Assembly: GCA_037577475.1 (NCBI GenBank)
Contig: CM075192.1
Span: forward strand, 14,727,908 to 14,791,907
DNA: 64,000 nucleotides
Source: Chaunax sp. Z400
Lineage: Eukaryota > Chordata > Actinopteri > Lophiiformes > Chaunacidae
Reading direction: 5' to 3'
Shown: one piece after another, positions 39,473 to 51,444 of the stretch
Numbering within the stretch: the first letter of the stretch is position 1
How the letters are laid out: every line of letters starts with the position of its first letter
The notes under the pieces: generated by a model
Told to the model about the DNA's origin: nothing
Seen by the model: only the letters and a program-made list of their open reading frames with translations
The model's database searches: none
Position numbers and translations under genes: made by a program

Positions 39473-42400
39473 CAGCACCTTTAGAGCATAGGTGCCCAAA
39501 CCTTTTCCCTTGGAGGGCCAAAACTGAACCTTAATGGTTGGTCATTGACCAAAATAAAGTACCTATTGTATTTTATTGTATGTCAACTATGTAGTCCCAG
39601 GATCTCTTGATTCTGAAATCTCTTCCTGCAAAGTGTGATTCTGGCCACCAGGCTCGAATTATCAAAAACAATTTGTCTAATAATTAGAGGTCCTTCATAT
39701 TTAAAGAGCATTTTATCTCAAACAAAACATCATAAACAGTGATTTGTAATATATATTGATACTTTTTAAAATATTTTTTATAGATTTTTTTTCTTTTCAA
39801 AGTATCCAAATTGAGCCTTGTAGCAGGCTTTGGCTCAACTTTAGGTAGGCCTGTTTTAGGTTTTGCTGTCATTGTGTAGAAACTTGTGTTAACCTACAAT
39901 GTGCTGCAGGAATGTAGTGGATGAGCGGTCATTGCATACACGAGAGGCCCCACTGGGATTTCTCAGAGCCTCCCTCCCCCCCTCGCCACTCCCTCTGTGT
40001 CTCTGTTCATGACATTATTAAACTGTAACTCACCTCAGGAGCAGGTTTTATTGTCATAAATGTGTACTTTTAAATATTCATTCTGAAATTGATTTAGAGT
40101 TAATTTGATCTGATAAATGACTCTAACAATGCAGACTCTCTTGAGGGGTAAAAATCAAGGAGACATGCATGTATTTCTCGCCATCACCATCAATGTGGTG
40201 GAATGAGATGCAAATTGTAAATCCCTTTGTCCTACAAAGGTTGAAAAAGATGGTGGATACAGAGGAATCAGTTGTGACCATAGATGGCAGCCATGAGTTT
40301 TGTTTAGTTGGAATCTAAAATAAAGTCCTGCTGCACAAACATTGCATTCAGCATCTTTTGTCTTTTACATTTGAAACCTGAATCTGTAGAAAATAAAGAG
40401 GAATGGACTCATAACAACTATTAAACCACATGCAGCAGTCCAATAGAATAGATTAACTATAAAACATCTCCATCACTGTGGTCTACTGTAAATGTGTGTG
40501 ACTGTCGCCTCTCTCCTCTCATGATTAATCATGAGACACGAAGCTGAATGAAAGTAGCAGAGCTAAGAAGGAACTTAAAGGCACGATTCGGGTCTATAAA
40601 ACAGTATTGATTAGCTGCTTGACTTCCTGCACAGCCCCTGCCTGGCCGGTGCCAATTTGTCCCCCAGGTCTAAGGTTGCATGTGAATTTTCTGTTGTGTC
40701 AGCTGAGTTTAGTGCAGGGCATGCTTGAGAGGAGGTGAACTCTCATTATCTCACATCGTTTTAATTAAGAGCTCGTTCTCAACAAAAGCAGCAATCTTTA
40801 ACTCATTCATTACCTCCTGCAGTCGGCATCTCCAAAAGGCAATGGGCAATCTTCAGCAGGAGAGTGTGTTTGTCATAGATAGATGTGCAGCAGACAGATC
40901 AGAGCAGAAAATGACAGGTCACCTCTTAGAACCTATATCCACACACTTGACCTCTAGAGAAAAGAGTGTCATGAGAAGTTGTGTTGATCTGGTGGTATCT
41001 GTTTTTTTTTGTGTGTTTTTTTTTTGTAAAACAAGCAGGCCTCTATGGATGGGTGTATTTGCAGCTATGACTAATGCAGTGTTTTACTCTTATAACATTA
41101 GCTTATAGCAGGGGAATTTCACTTGACAAGTGAGTCTAATGAAAGTATTCAGCTTCCTAGTCATCGTTAAATCCGTGCAAACCAACCTTTTCACTTCACA
41201 CTATTGGAAGTAGTTACTGAGGTGTGGCCTTTTGGTTTTGCAGGAACAAAACAACATCTGTGTGGTTTGTGTATGAAAACATCGTACAAGAGGTTTTGAT
41301 TTGGAGCCTTATGATTTTCTTGCATTATACATGGCACCATTTCCTTGGACAGGCTTCCTCCTTCCCTCGTGGAAGTTGCGCAGGTTGTATTAGCACAGAC
41401 TCACAGCCTGAGCGTCGAAGAGTCCTGTTGTGGGGGAAGCCAGGATGGGTGCCAGGTCTGTAGGGGTCCACAAGCCCAGCCGTGCTCAGCACGTTCCAAA
41501 CAACCGGTGCAAGAAGCAGAGCCATCTGCTATCCATTTCACTTACACTTACATTCTCACTTGATGCTCTGCCAGCAGCTTGTTTTTTTTTTCACCCTTGG
41601 AATGAAACTAATCCTCCCATCCTCACACGAGCCACCGAAGCTTTGGGTTCAGCCAGCCGGACACCACGGTTACTCTTCTGATTTTTGCCTGAGAAAACGC
41701 TGAAATGTATTTCAAAGCAGTAACAATGATCACAAACCCTCCTCCAAGCATCACCCTCTACTTACTGCAATGACCAGATTTGTTTCCCCATTCTTCTTCA
41801 GTATATTGGAGTGATTCCATCAACTAAATAACCATTAAGCACTCAGCATACCAGCCACAACTGTTGACGTGCATAAATGGCTCATGACCTGAACATCAGA
41901 TGCATCATCTTTAAGACTGCCACGTCAGGGTTTGAGTAATTTCCACCAACTAAATAACCATTAAGCACTCAGCTACCCAACCTCCTGATCCGTTAAAACA
42001 CTGGAGCATCAGAGAAGAAGAAGAGGAAGCTGTTGATCAGAGAAGTTAGGACTCACACAGAAAAAAGAACAACCATGCTGCTGTAGGAGTTTTGTTCCAA
42101 CTAAAGCTTTCAATCTGTCTAAAAAAAAAAAGGGTGTTGACTCAATTTTTGCTCACACAATACATGCTTTCTGTTTCATACCACTTTATTCTTTGTATTG
42201 TGCAATCACAAGAAGTGTAAGCATGTGTTCAATGACCTTTAAGACATTTCTGAGTCTTTCAGAATGACTCACCTTATGTTGCAAACACACAACAAAGTGC
42301 TCACAGAAAACTGAGTGTGTGTAATCTTAACTTTCCTTTTCTCTCTGTGTGTAATGTCATACTGTTGAATGATGCAACCCATCAGTAACCATTATGTGCT

Positions 42401-43080
42401 CTTACAAACAAGGTCAGGATGCTTTCGTGAATTAATTTAATAGTATCTTCATTCATTATAGATACTTTATAGTTAAGTATAGTCATTGAAATGTTTGTGT
42501 TTTGTTGTTGTTTGGGGGATGGAGTTGCTTTTCTGTGGTCAACACCTCTTCAACACTGGTGTGCATTTCACTGCATGTTTTTTTTTCTTCTCCAGAATGT
42601 ATTATCAGTTAATCAAATGATGAAACCACAAAAACCACCTGTCATAAGTAATAGAAACTAATACGACTAATTAAGCAGTTGATAAAAGTTAAATAAAAAT
42701 AAAAACTATTAAACCATCTATCCATCCATAAAACAATATCCATATGACCAGTACTGTATTGATGTACACATTTCCTTTTTACTTCAATTTTTGATGGGTT
42801 ACTTTGCAGGTAAAGGTTGTTAAAATGATTTAGTAAATAATTATTTAACTTACTATAAGGTTGTTAAAATTAGCTCTTCTTCACACAAGCTACAAGCTGC
42901 TGCTTTAATGTTAATGCATCAACAATAATATCATATACAAATCATATTTCTCTATTTGATTACATTTGGCTGATAATAGCCAACCTCTGTACTTTTATTA
43001 AAGTAGAATTTTGAATGGAGGACTTTTGCTTCAATATGTTTACATCAACATATTGGTAGTTGTACCTAGGAGCACTAATT
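39473..43080. other. Intergenic, no gene supported
   Basis: No exon with splice signals and a family motif. A short repeat-like block at about 39486-39560 ('aaccttttcccttggagggc') resembles a known fish repeat edge. A local duplicated 27-base segment lies at 41821-41847 and 41947-41973. The open frames near 41224-41703 overlap one another in several frames and share no recognisable domain. Confidence 0.55.
41821..41973 (+). repeat. Local direct repeat, two 27-base copies 126 bases apart
   Basis: Positions 41821-41847 and 41947-41973 are identical (starting CAACTAAATAACCATTAAGC and ending CACTCAGC). Both are preceded by a similar TTCCA(T/C) segment. The intervening sequence is not obviously duplicated. 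Confidence 0.9.
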
Positions 43081-43255
43081 CAATTCAATTCAATTTATTT
43101 GTATAGCGCCAAATCACAACAAAAGTTGTACCAAGGCACTTTCCAAAAAGAGCAGATCTAGACCGACTCTTTATTCTAAAGAAACCCAACAATCCCTCAT
43201 GAACAAGCACTTGGCGACAGTGGCGAGGAAAAACTACTTGTACCAATGCCTAAAA
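43081..43255 (+). repeat. Teleost interspersed repeat, TATAGCGCCAAATCACAAC family
   Basis: Three AATTC units lead into 'atttgtatagcgccaaatca', then 'agcagatctagaccgactct' and 'cacttggcgacagtggcgag'. I recognise this order from a very common fish repeat. No coding capacity. Transposon class not established here. Confidence 0.8.
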
Positions 43256-43269
43256 CTATGCAAGCAAAA

Positions 43270-43465
43270 GCCTGATTTTTAAAGAAATAGTTTGGCATTG
43301 TGGGTAATGTATGTACTGGCCTTTTTGCTGAGAGCTGGAGGTGAAAATCAATACTACTCAACATCTGTTTGGTAAATATGAGGCTACCACCAGCAGCTGG
43401 TTAGCTTAGCTGAGCATAAAGACTAGAAAAAGTAGAAAACAGCTAGTCTGTCCTAAGATTTTTTT
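43270..43465 (+). repeat. Teleost interspersed repeat, GGTTAGCTTAGC family
   Basis: 'tttaaagaaatagtttggca', 'gtaaatatgaggctaccacc' and 'ctggttagcttagctgagca' followed by 'taaagactagaaa' match another very common fish repeat. It abuts the previous repeat, suggesting a nested or hotspot insertion. Confidence 0.75.
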
Positions 43466-43734
43466 TTTTTTTTGCATGTTGGTTTTTGCTCCATTAAAAA
43501 CAATGTGATGAAATTAAAACCTCTCTTATTCCTTTATCCCTATTTGTTTTCCAGAGCGAGGGAGTGAATGTGTTCTCTGCCTTTCCAGCCAGACTCTTTG
43601 TCTTTTCTCTGTGGAGCAAACCACATGTCTTTTTCAAACCTGAGTGGTATTAGATTGTACTTCAAGATATACTGTATCATCTCATATCATCCCATCCATG
43701 CTGATGGTAAATATGCATTTATCTTTTACCTCTT

Positions 43735-44215
43735 CCGAGGAGGTTATGTCTTCACGTGTTTCTGTTTGTTTGTTTGTTGGTGGATTTGTCAGCAGTATTA
43801 CATAAGAACTACTGCACAGATTTCCATGCCACTTGGTGGGAGGATGAGTCATGGCCCAGAATAGAATCCATTAATTTTTGGTTTGGATCCAGATAAAGGG
43901 GCAGATCCAGGATATTTTTTCCTGCTTTTTTAAACATTGTGTGAAAGCGTTTTTTTTTTTTTACATTTTGTTTTGATTTCTCAGGGAATAATTCATGTAT
44001 CTAAATGAAAAAAATCTGCCATATTTAAGGCATTGGCATCTTTGAGTGTGTGAAATTTGGTGTGGCTCCAAATAAAAATCAGGGTCCACCAGATGTAAAC
44101 ATCTTTTCATAGTGGGCAGTTTGCCCTGCAAATCATAATTACAGGGCTGTGAGCTTTGGATAAGACCATCTGAATCAAAGGGGGACTATTGGGCCTTGGT
44201 GGATGTGTGTGTTCA
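43735..44215 (+). repeat. Teleost interspersed repeat, copy 2 (GGAGGTTATG family)
   Basis: The clearest copy in the window: 'cgaggaggttatgtcttcac', several TTTG units, 'cagcagtattacataagaac', 'ccacttggtgggaggatgag', then 'ggatccagataaaggggcag', ending near 'gggccttggtgga'. It is non-coding and the class is uncertain. Confidence 0.7.
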
Positions 44216-44983
44216 ACAGAGTAATGATAAGGTTCCCCAGAGTCAAATAGGCTACCACAGATTTGCTGGTGCTTTACCTCACACACACTTCTACTGGCTG
44301 ATCTCCACCTATCTTTTTCCTGTTGAATTTCAACATGTGTTTTCGCAGACAAAACGATAGACAGAAAGTCAGCACGGTGAGAAGGATGGTACATCTGTGA
44401 AATCTATTAAAACCTTCTCTGTGATATATTAACAATTCATTGTCAGTAAAATTCACTTTCTCACAGACAGTATGGGCCACACCTGGAACAGACGGAAGAT
44501 TTCCAGACTTGTCCACTCTGACTCTGCCTGCCTTCAGGGAATCACCACAATAACACTGCTCATGTGAATACACTGGATTACAACAGATAGACACAACTCT
44601 GTGTCAAGTTTTTGCCCTCAAAAACAAATGTTGCATGCAATTGTTTGCTAAAAGACCGAACTGAGCTTCACCTTCCGGAGATAAGATCGTCTCACAGTTT
44701 GAATCAAGCTGGAGTGCAAGACTGGAAATAATAAGATCTTTAATCTTGCTTTGATCATCCAGACAAAACTTCTCTCATTTATCTGCTCGGTGCAGGAGCT
44801 GATTTCTATGATTTTTAAGTACAGACACTAATTAGCTTCCTTCCATCTTTTAAATAGGCTTTATTAAACTCAGTAACTCAAGAGAAAACAAGATGTGATC
44901 TTTAACCCCTTTGAAGGACTTTAAACTGGACGATTTAATGTTTTAAAGGTGTTTAGCATCAAAACATCTGAATTTGATCCTGA

Positions 44984-44984
<1 letters not shown>

Positions 44985-45065
<81 letters not shown>
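44985..45065. repeat. (CA)n microsatellite
   Basis: About 40 uninterrupted CA units. Confidence 0.98.
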
Positions 45066-45068
<3 letters not shown>

Positions 45069-45334
45069 TTTTGGTCATTTCATTCACTGTCATCCTGTGG
45101 TTTTTGTGACTAAACACTAAAACTGATCAATTTATCAGGAAATAAAGTTGGTAATGTCACATAGGCCAGCCTGACATGTTATGCAATGCTGAGGCCCTGT
45201 GAAATGTCTTCGCAGTTTTTCTCACAAGGTGACAAACGGCTGACTAGAAAAAAAAACACAATCTGAAAGTGAAACAGAGGAGCTTTATATAGCGCTAACA
45301 AGGACTGAGTGATTTCCCAAGTAGCTTGAACTGT

Positions 45335-45500
45335 TTTTGTGGCTCAGAAGGCAGAGCAGAATCCACTTATTGGAAGGTCTGTGATCCCCATCCCCTGGTT
45401 ACCACCCCTGATGAGCAGGTATCCTCTCTGTGTGAATGGCTGAACTGCTGCTTGTGTTGTGAAGCGCTTTGAATGGATTGGTCAGATTAGAAAGACAATT
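45335..45500 (+). mobile_element. tRNA-derived SINE, plus strand, degenerate
   Basis: The head at 45340-45359 reads TGGCTCAGAAGGCAGAGCAG (A box). A decayed B box, GGTCTGTGATCCCC, follows near 45377-45390. The body includes 'tgtgtgaatggctgaactgc' and the characteristic end 'gaagcgctttgaatggattg' then 'agaaagac'. Same broad class as the intron copy at 17034-17228, but with a different tail and more decayed. Confidence 0.72.
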
Positions 45501-45540
45501 TTAGTAGTAGTGTTACACTAACATAACAGTTTATATACTG

Positions 45541-45715
45541 TAAATATATGGGTGTTTACTGAGAGAACTGTGACCCTTTTTGTGCTGTAAATTTATAGGA
45601 ATACAGTAACAAACTGTATCTATTCTAATAATATACTGTCATTCTAAAATACAGTGAGAATTTGTAAAAATTGCCGCCAGATAATTACTGTAAATTTACA
45701 GTAAAAAAAAAACGT
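45541..45715. repeat. ACAGTAAATTTACTGTA-rich repeat with a 20-base palindrome
   Basis: Several TACTGT/ACAGTA units in an AT-rich block, ending in the perfect palindrome TTACTGTAAATTTACAGTAA at 45685-45704 followed by a poly-A run. It resembles short palindromic repeats common in fish genomes. Confidence 0.6.
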
Positions 45716-46036
45716 TTGACGTTGTATGAATTATGCATGACTTTGTAGCTGCAAGGCATCCAGAAATATGAAGTAGCTGAGTAAGTGAACACACAGAGCA
45801 CAAGGAGCAGATCTGCAGCAACCCTGATACACATGAGCTAAGTTTTTATTTAAGAAGTGAAAGGGAGAAGTGGTTTTGTGAGTGTGTGTCTGTGTGTGAC
45901 TATGTGTATGTTCTGTGGGTTATGGTTAGAGGAACACACCCTCTACAGCTGACATTTGTACATGCTCCTATGACCTATGTGCGTGTATGTTTGTTGCCAC
46001 TCATGCAGCCTCACACTGGATGTGTACATATACTCA

Positions 46037-46038
<2 letters not shown>

Positions 46039-46070
<32 letters not shown>

Positions 46071-46088
46071 CACACAAACGCACACACT
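46039..46088. repeat. (CA)n microsatellite, interrupted
   Basis: About 14 uninterrupted CA units followed by CATGCACACAAACGCACACAC variants. Confidence 0.95.
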
Positions 46089-47689
46089 TACCTTGATGCC
46101 CTGCATGCAGTCAGTCCACCTCTCTAACGATAAATGACGCCATCAGGCAATGCTCAGGGTTGCTGATTTTGGGTCTTGTCCAAAATGTTGCTCACTGCTT
46201 TCTGGGTAAATCTTCAGAGTTACAATCCGTTGGTGACTGTCAGCTGTTTATGGGCTTATTTTACTGGCCTGTCAGGTGTCGTTCAACTTGTGGTATTAAC
46301 ACTAAACTGGGCTGCGCTGGTGTTCCTAACTGATTAGTCCAATTACAAATGCATTAAGGCAATAAAGCCACATGCTGGACCTCAAATACACTAAATAACT
46401 ATTCCTGCAATATATTGCTGATGGCATGTGGGAAATGTAACTCGGGAAGTTCATTATTATTGATCACCTAAAAACTCATTTGTTTCTTTACAGCCTTTTT
46501 AAAGTTAATACTAATGAGGGTCCTTTTTTGTGTGTGTCTGAGGGGAAAACCCTCTTCGGGTTACATTTATTCAGAGATTCTGATTGTGCTGAGTCATTTG
46601 ACTTCCAGCGGGAGATAAAAGTGTCAAAGACTGAAAAAGCCCTGTTTTTTAGAGCTGAAAGTCGTGTTTGTTTACCACATCCCCAGTCTGCGAAGGAAGA
46701 GTTGCTGTGTGCCACAATGAATGGTTTCTGTCTGGTGAGAAAAAGAAGCCCCTTGAGCTCAGAAAATGTGATGCAGTGCATGAATACCTAATTTAATTCT
46801 TAGTTATTACTTAGTTTGTATCCTTATGGTGTGCTTTTCTTTACTTGGCTGACATTTATTTTGGCAATAACCTGCAAGGGCAAATAAATTATGAACCCAC
46901 AAGGCATAATTGAACCTGTACAGCATATTTATTTCTCTCCTCTATGTCCTCTCCTCTTGAAAGGCTTTGAAGGCTCTCCACATTGTTTCCATTTGCTGTG
47001 ATGTACAGTGTAGTAAGACAAACATCATCTCAGCTTGAACACTGTTTGATACAAACAGTTTAGACAGCAGCAGCTGCCGCAATATTTGGTGGTTTTCCAT
47101 GAAGCAATGCAGCAGCAAGTTGTCATCATGTCACTCATCGTGTATCTAAAACTGAAGAGAAGTTTTTTGAATTCTGAGAGAACAAACTGTCCTCAAGTGC
47201 ACTTTGATAAAGTCAGCAGAGGATGCAGGGTGGAAGGGTTTGTGTTAGACTCTGCACACTGTCCTTTCTGCAAGTGCTACCTGTCAGCCTTTATTGAATG
47301 TTGTTTTCTCTGCAACATTCCCTAATCATAGTTGATTTCTGAAGTGTGGAACAAGGAGGTTGTCTGGGTATGGATCAGGGCGTAACTTCTGGACTGTTTT
47401 CATTTCATTAACATAATGGAGTCTTACACTGCGGTGACGCGCCCACATTTGTCAAGTGTCATTGTGTGCACAAAGTGTGATTCCAGTGTTCAGTCCTTTG
47501 AGTATTAGATTAGATTACATTTTAAAATTATACTTTCAGATCATAATTTGGGTTGCAGCTCCATAGTTTTTACCTGTGCTAACAGCGTGGCTTTACAGAT
47601 GGCAGCAGTCGTCTGTTACATGCGTCAAAACTTTGGCCCAGACTGAACAGCAGGACGGATGGTCATGTAATTTTTTTTTTACAAAGATT
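46089..47689. other. Intergenic, nothing supported
   Basis: Frames of up to about 100 codons at 46480-46791 exist on both strands over the same bases, which argues against coding. No family motif or splice-supported exon. Confidence 0.55.
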
Positions 47690-48575
47690 CATGTTGACAA
47701 ATCCCAAAGACTTTGGCAATCCCCTGACTTTACATCTAGCGCCATCAGCAGGTCAAAAGTCCCCATTATCTAGGGAAATATCTAAACATCTGTTGGATGG
47801 ATTGGAGCATGATTTTGGTCCCAGTGGAAGAATCCTAATGACTCTGGTGATCGCCTTACTTTTCCTCCAGCACGTTTTGATTTTTAGTGAAATGTCTCAA
47901 CTATAGGAGGAATTGCCATGGAAATTAGTTGAGAAATTCATGTATCACCCAGGATGAATTTCAATAACTTTATAAAATGCCCTGCCTCTAGCGCCATTAT
48001 CAGCTTAAAGCATTATCTTTTGTTTGGTTTATGTGACAAATTTAAAAGTGGTACAAAGACTAAAGAAAAACAAGAAAAATATACATTTTAACAATTTATT
48101 GACTCTTAAAATCTTTTTTTTTAAATTTATTTATTTATTTTTTTACATTTTTTCCTTTAGTTTGCATTTAAGGATTGATGTTTTAGGCATTTCAGTTTTC
48201 CATTTCAGCAGTTCTCATTTCCAGAAGGCTATTTCAAGGTATTGATTTGTAATTTAAATGTACAGTCTCTTTTTTCATCAACGTTTTTCGCCATGTAATT
48301 ACAGCCTCGTTATCTTTAGAAGGCCACTAATCAGCCACATTTTGTTGGGATCATTTAATTCTGGTTAAAGTTATCACCTAACGGTGCCTTATTCAGCTTC
48401 AGCTTTACTTTGTGTTTAGTGCCAATTAACTGAAGTTGGCATCCTAAAATAAGATGGTTAAACTTCACCTGCTTAAACATCAGCATGCTCAGCATTGTCA
48501 TAGTGAGCGAGTTAGCATGCTGACATTAGCATGTTGCCCAAAGCAAGGCAGGCATAGTTGTAAATTCTCGTTGTT
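47690..48575 (+). repeat. Long teleost interspersed repeat (GGTGATCCCCTGAC / GCATGCTGACATTAGC family)
   Basis: Ordered landmarks I recognise from a common fish repeat: 'ggcaatcccctgactttaca', 'agcgccatcagcaggtcaaa', 'ctctggtgatcgccttactt', 'tactttgtgtttagtgccaa', 'taaacatcagcatgctcagc' and 'gttagcatgctgacattagc'. The unit seems partly duplicated: the 'tctagcgccat' landmark recurs at about 47736 and 47987. This is one of the longest copies in the window; fragments lie at 30555 and 36430. No protein coding. Confidence 0.75.
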
Positions 48576-48878
48576 TCTATTGATTAGATATTGACACATT
48601 CTAATTATGATAGAATGACTGAGGACAATATAACCACTGACCCGGTTAGTCTGCCTCATCCATCACAGTTTCTCTTAACTAGTGAAAGACAGAAGGATGT
48701 GTGAAAACCCCATCATAGGCACAAGAGTGAACATCTATCAGCCTGCTGTCCATCCTCTCAGGAAGAAGAACAATCACATTATCTCTCTCAAGACATTTCT
48801 GCTTTGCCTGTGTTTGCAATTTTAGGACTGCCCTGGTGAACTTATTCCCTCTTATTGTCATTGAACATTGTCTCTCAG

Positions 48879-49165
48879 GTCCCCGTGCAGGGCCAGTTGT
48901 TGAGATCACACACGACATCACAGTGGTGCTGGGAGACGATGTGTATCTGAGCTGCAGATATCTGGGAGAGAGTGAGATCCTGAGCGCCGAGTGGAAACGC
49001 CAGATTAACTCTAAAGTTAAATCCAAGGGACTGGCAGGATTTGATAATGACGGGCTTTTTAACCGCGCTGGCTTCTCAGAACCAGACTCTGTCACCAGCC
49101 TCACAGTTGATGAGTGTGTCCAGTGTAGACGTAGAGTACATCTGTGAGTTTGAATCAGAGGAGGA
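48879..49165 (+). pseudogene. Ig pseudogene block A: V-type domain, frameshifted
   Basis: The acceptor TTGTCTCTCAG precedes GPVVEITHDITVVLGDD and LSCRYLGE (B-strand cysteine), then SAEWKRQ (tryptophan) and SLTV. The frame then changes at about 49108-49110, and MSVSSVDVEYICEFESEEEY (F-strand cysteine) continues in another frame. The G strand and a donor site are not recognisable; the sequence runs into T-rich repeats after about 49165. Confidence 0.8.
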
Positions 49166-49247
49166 GTATTTTTTGTATTTTGTATTTGTATTGTATTTTT
49201 GACTCCATGTTCCTCGCTGCACGTAGATGCAGGTATTGATTCTATGT

Positions 49248-49290
49248 GATTTTTTTCACATAGAATAACACATTCTATGTGAAAAAAATC
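49248..49290. repeat. Perfect 19-base inverted repeat, 5-base loop
   Basis: GATTTTTTTCACATAGAAT at 49248-49266 and its exact reverse complement at 49272-49290, separated by AACAC. A third ATTCTATGTG half-arm precedes it at 49239-49248. It lies between blocks A and B of the Ig pseudogene. Confidence 0.95.
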
Positions 49291-49430
49291 TAAATCTAAA
49301 AAACTAAATTTAAATGGTAATAGCTGCTGCATCTTTTAATGTTTTTTACTTGATTTTTTAGAAAGGATGCATCTTGCAAAACATGCCATGCATAATTTAA
49401 GAACATCTTTACCTGTTCATTCATTCACAG

Positions 49431-49734
49431 CTGGTCCTGACAACCATTGTGATTGCAGAGGCCACAAACGGCTCTCACTACCAGTCGGTGTTGTATTCTG
49501 CCCTCAGCGGCAGGCCTCAGCCTCAGATCAGCTGGTTAGTCAACAGCCTGCCCCCCTCTGATTACCCTTTTAAAGTGGACGTGAGTAATACTGTTCACTT
49601 AAACGGCACCTCCACCCTGAGTAGCATCCTCCGTTTCCCCACCCAACTGCAGGACGAGGACAGCGTGACCTGTGTGGTCCAACACCGACCCTTCCCAAAC
49701 CCCAGACTCACCACAGTGAGGGTGGAAACGTACA
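49431..49734 (+). pseudogene. Ig pseudogene block B: C-type domain, still open
   Basis: From acceptor CATTCACAG to donor A|GTGAGT. It encodes ATNGSHYQSVLYSALSGRPQ, then ISWLVNSLPPSD, LNGTSTLSSILRF and CVVQHRPFP. GRPQPQISW and CVVQHRPF parallel nectin D2 (GRPAAEVFW, CVVRHPAL in nectin3 here). The usual first cysteine position is tyrosine in VLYSAL, so the disulfide may be absent. Apart from that the exon is intact and its phase fits block C. Confidence 0.78.
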
Positions 49735-51070
49735 GTGAGTTCACACTCACAGCTGACTGGTTCAGAGTTGTTGTGTTTGCACATCTTTGCTCTCGGGAGG
49801 TGACATGCATGCAGTGTTGCATTACCAGTTGGAAGTTTTGTCATCATGCATCATGACTCAGCATCTTCCAACACAATAAGTCTCTCCAGCAGAATTTTTA
49901 TGCTGCCTGTTCCTTTTGACTGTGCTCTACATTCGTATGGCAATGCACTCTCACTGGTGTTGAAATGCCATAGTAACTAATTAATAACCATTCAATCGGG
50001 AGAGACGAGTCAAACCAGATGAAGTATATGTAGATGTGGATGAAGTATACTTACTCATAAGTATATGACTGTTTATTAGATCAGATGATATGTACTCTTC
50101 AGGGAGACTGAGATCGAAGGCCATCTGTCCTGAGCAGCGAGATGTATCGAATAGAAGGCTTTATTGCCATTGCACAATTGTACACTAAAATTCAGTGTCA
50201 ATTTCAGTTTCTGTTTCTCCACAGTGACCAAAGAAATCATGAAATGCAGATAAAATTCAAATAAGCAACTGTTTATACAAAGGTACCGGCTGCAAGAATC
50301 AGCTGGTTAAAAAATAAAAAAAATATACAAAGACACACACAACTTTGTTTTGTTGTCACCTCAGTGTCTCATTACTGATGCATCAAGTTACCACTCCACA
50401 TAAGGGCTCTAGATATGAAGTCAATGCTCTTTTGTGGTATTTCATTAATGAGTTTATACCTTTGTTTGTTTTTGAAATGACCTTTGCAGCCACACTTGTA
50501 GAGTATTCAGATCCTTCTATAAATACACTGAATTTTCTTTTGGCAGATTGTATGGAAACAGTACTACAGCCTATATAATTTTCTAGCTGCACATTACTGA
50601 GGGTGTTAACAAATGGAATTTTTAAAGGCGAAGTGCTTTAACGCATTTTATTCATACATTCCCTTCCTTAGAGCCTGAGCTATAATGAGGTGCTAGCTTA
50701 CTTTTCTGATTCATTAGGGATGGCTGGCAATTGTATTACACCGCAACATTTATGTATTTGGTAATAGACTTGTATTAAAGCCTGCAACTCTTTCAGTTTT
50801 GATTGGAGAACAGCTGGGCCAGACATCTGCTCTCAGCTGCAGCCCGGCCAACAGATGGGACAGGTGATAGGCCTAAGTCGGCACTCTCAAAAAACCCAGG
50901 CAGAAGTCCCTTACAGCCTTTGTTTAACTAACATTCAGCTCATCCGACCACAGCTTCCTGTGCAGAACGAAAACACAGCCACAACTTTCTATCTGACTTT
51001 TTAATTTCGTGGAAAAACCATTAGACCTTGTGACAGAAGTACTCTTCTCGCCTTTCCTCCTGCTCTGCAG

Positions 51071-51350
51071 TGAGGCCAAATGTAACCATTAAAGCAGAGA
51101 TGGTACAACGAGGAGAAAGTGAGTTCTGGGTGGTCTCTTGTATTTCATCTGGAGGGAGACCCGACACTGACATCTCTTTGGCTTAGAGCACTGATAAAGA
51201 GTTGCACAGAAAGACCAACACGGACTCATACAAGCTCATACAGACAAGCTCAGTCTTCCTTCCTGCAGCAGTGCATGAGGGGCACAATGTCACCTGTGTT
51301 TGAGCATCCCAAATTTACACACAAAGTGTCACAAGTCGTCACACTATCGT
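51071..51350 (+). pseudogene. Ig pseudogene block C: C-type domain with nonsense codon
   Basis: After TGCTCTGCAG it reads VRPNVTIKAEM, SEFWVVSCISSGGRPDTDIS, then LA and a TAG at 51184-51186 exactly where the family has the core tryptophan (TGG), i.e. a single G-to-A change. It continues in frame as STDKELHRKTNTDSYKLIQ to NVTC, then a TGA at 51301. The following EHPKFTHKVSQVVTLS is in another frame, so a small indel is also present. Confidence 0.8.
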
Positions 51351-51444
51351 AACACATCTTTCTGTGAGTATTATCAGTGTGTAACATTTGAAAACTCTGC
51401 TGATAGTCATGAGGAAGAAAACAGATGTGCTCTCTGTTCTGCAG

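Noticed and set aside
41224..41703. Several overlapping frames of 66-83 codons
   Set aside because: Three frames open over the same bases with no recognisable motif. Could be a decayed element, but nothing supports a gene.
46480..46791. Overlapping frames of about 100 codons on both strands
   Set aside because: No domain, no splice support, and equally open on both strands.
48836..48878. Possible signal peptide MNLFPLIVIEHCLS fused to the V domain of the Ig pseudogene
   Set aside because: The sequence is the pyrimidine tract and acceptor of block A. It lacks a proper hydrophobic core plus cleavage site, and nectin-type genes carry the signal peptide on a separate exon.
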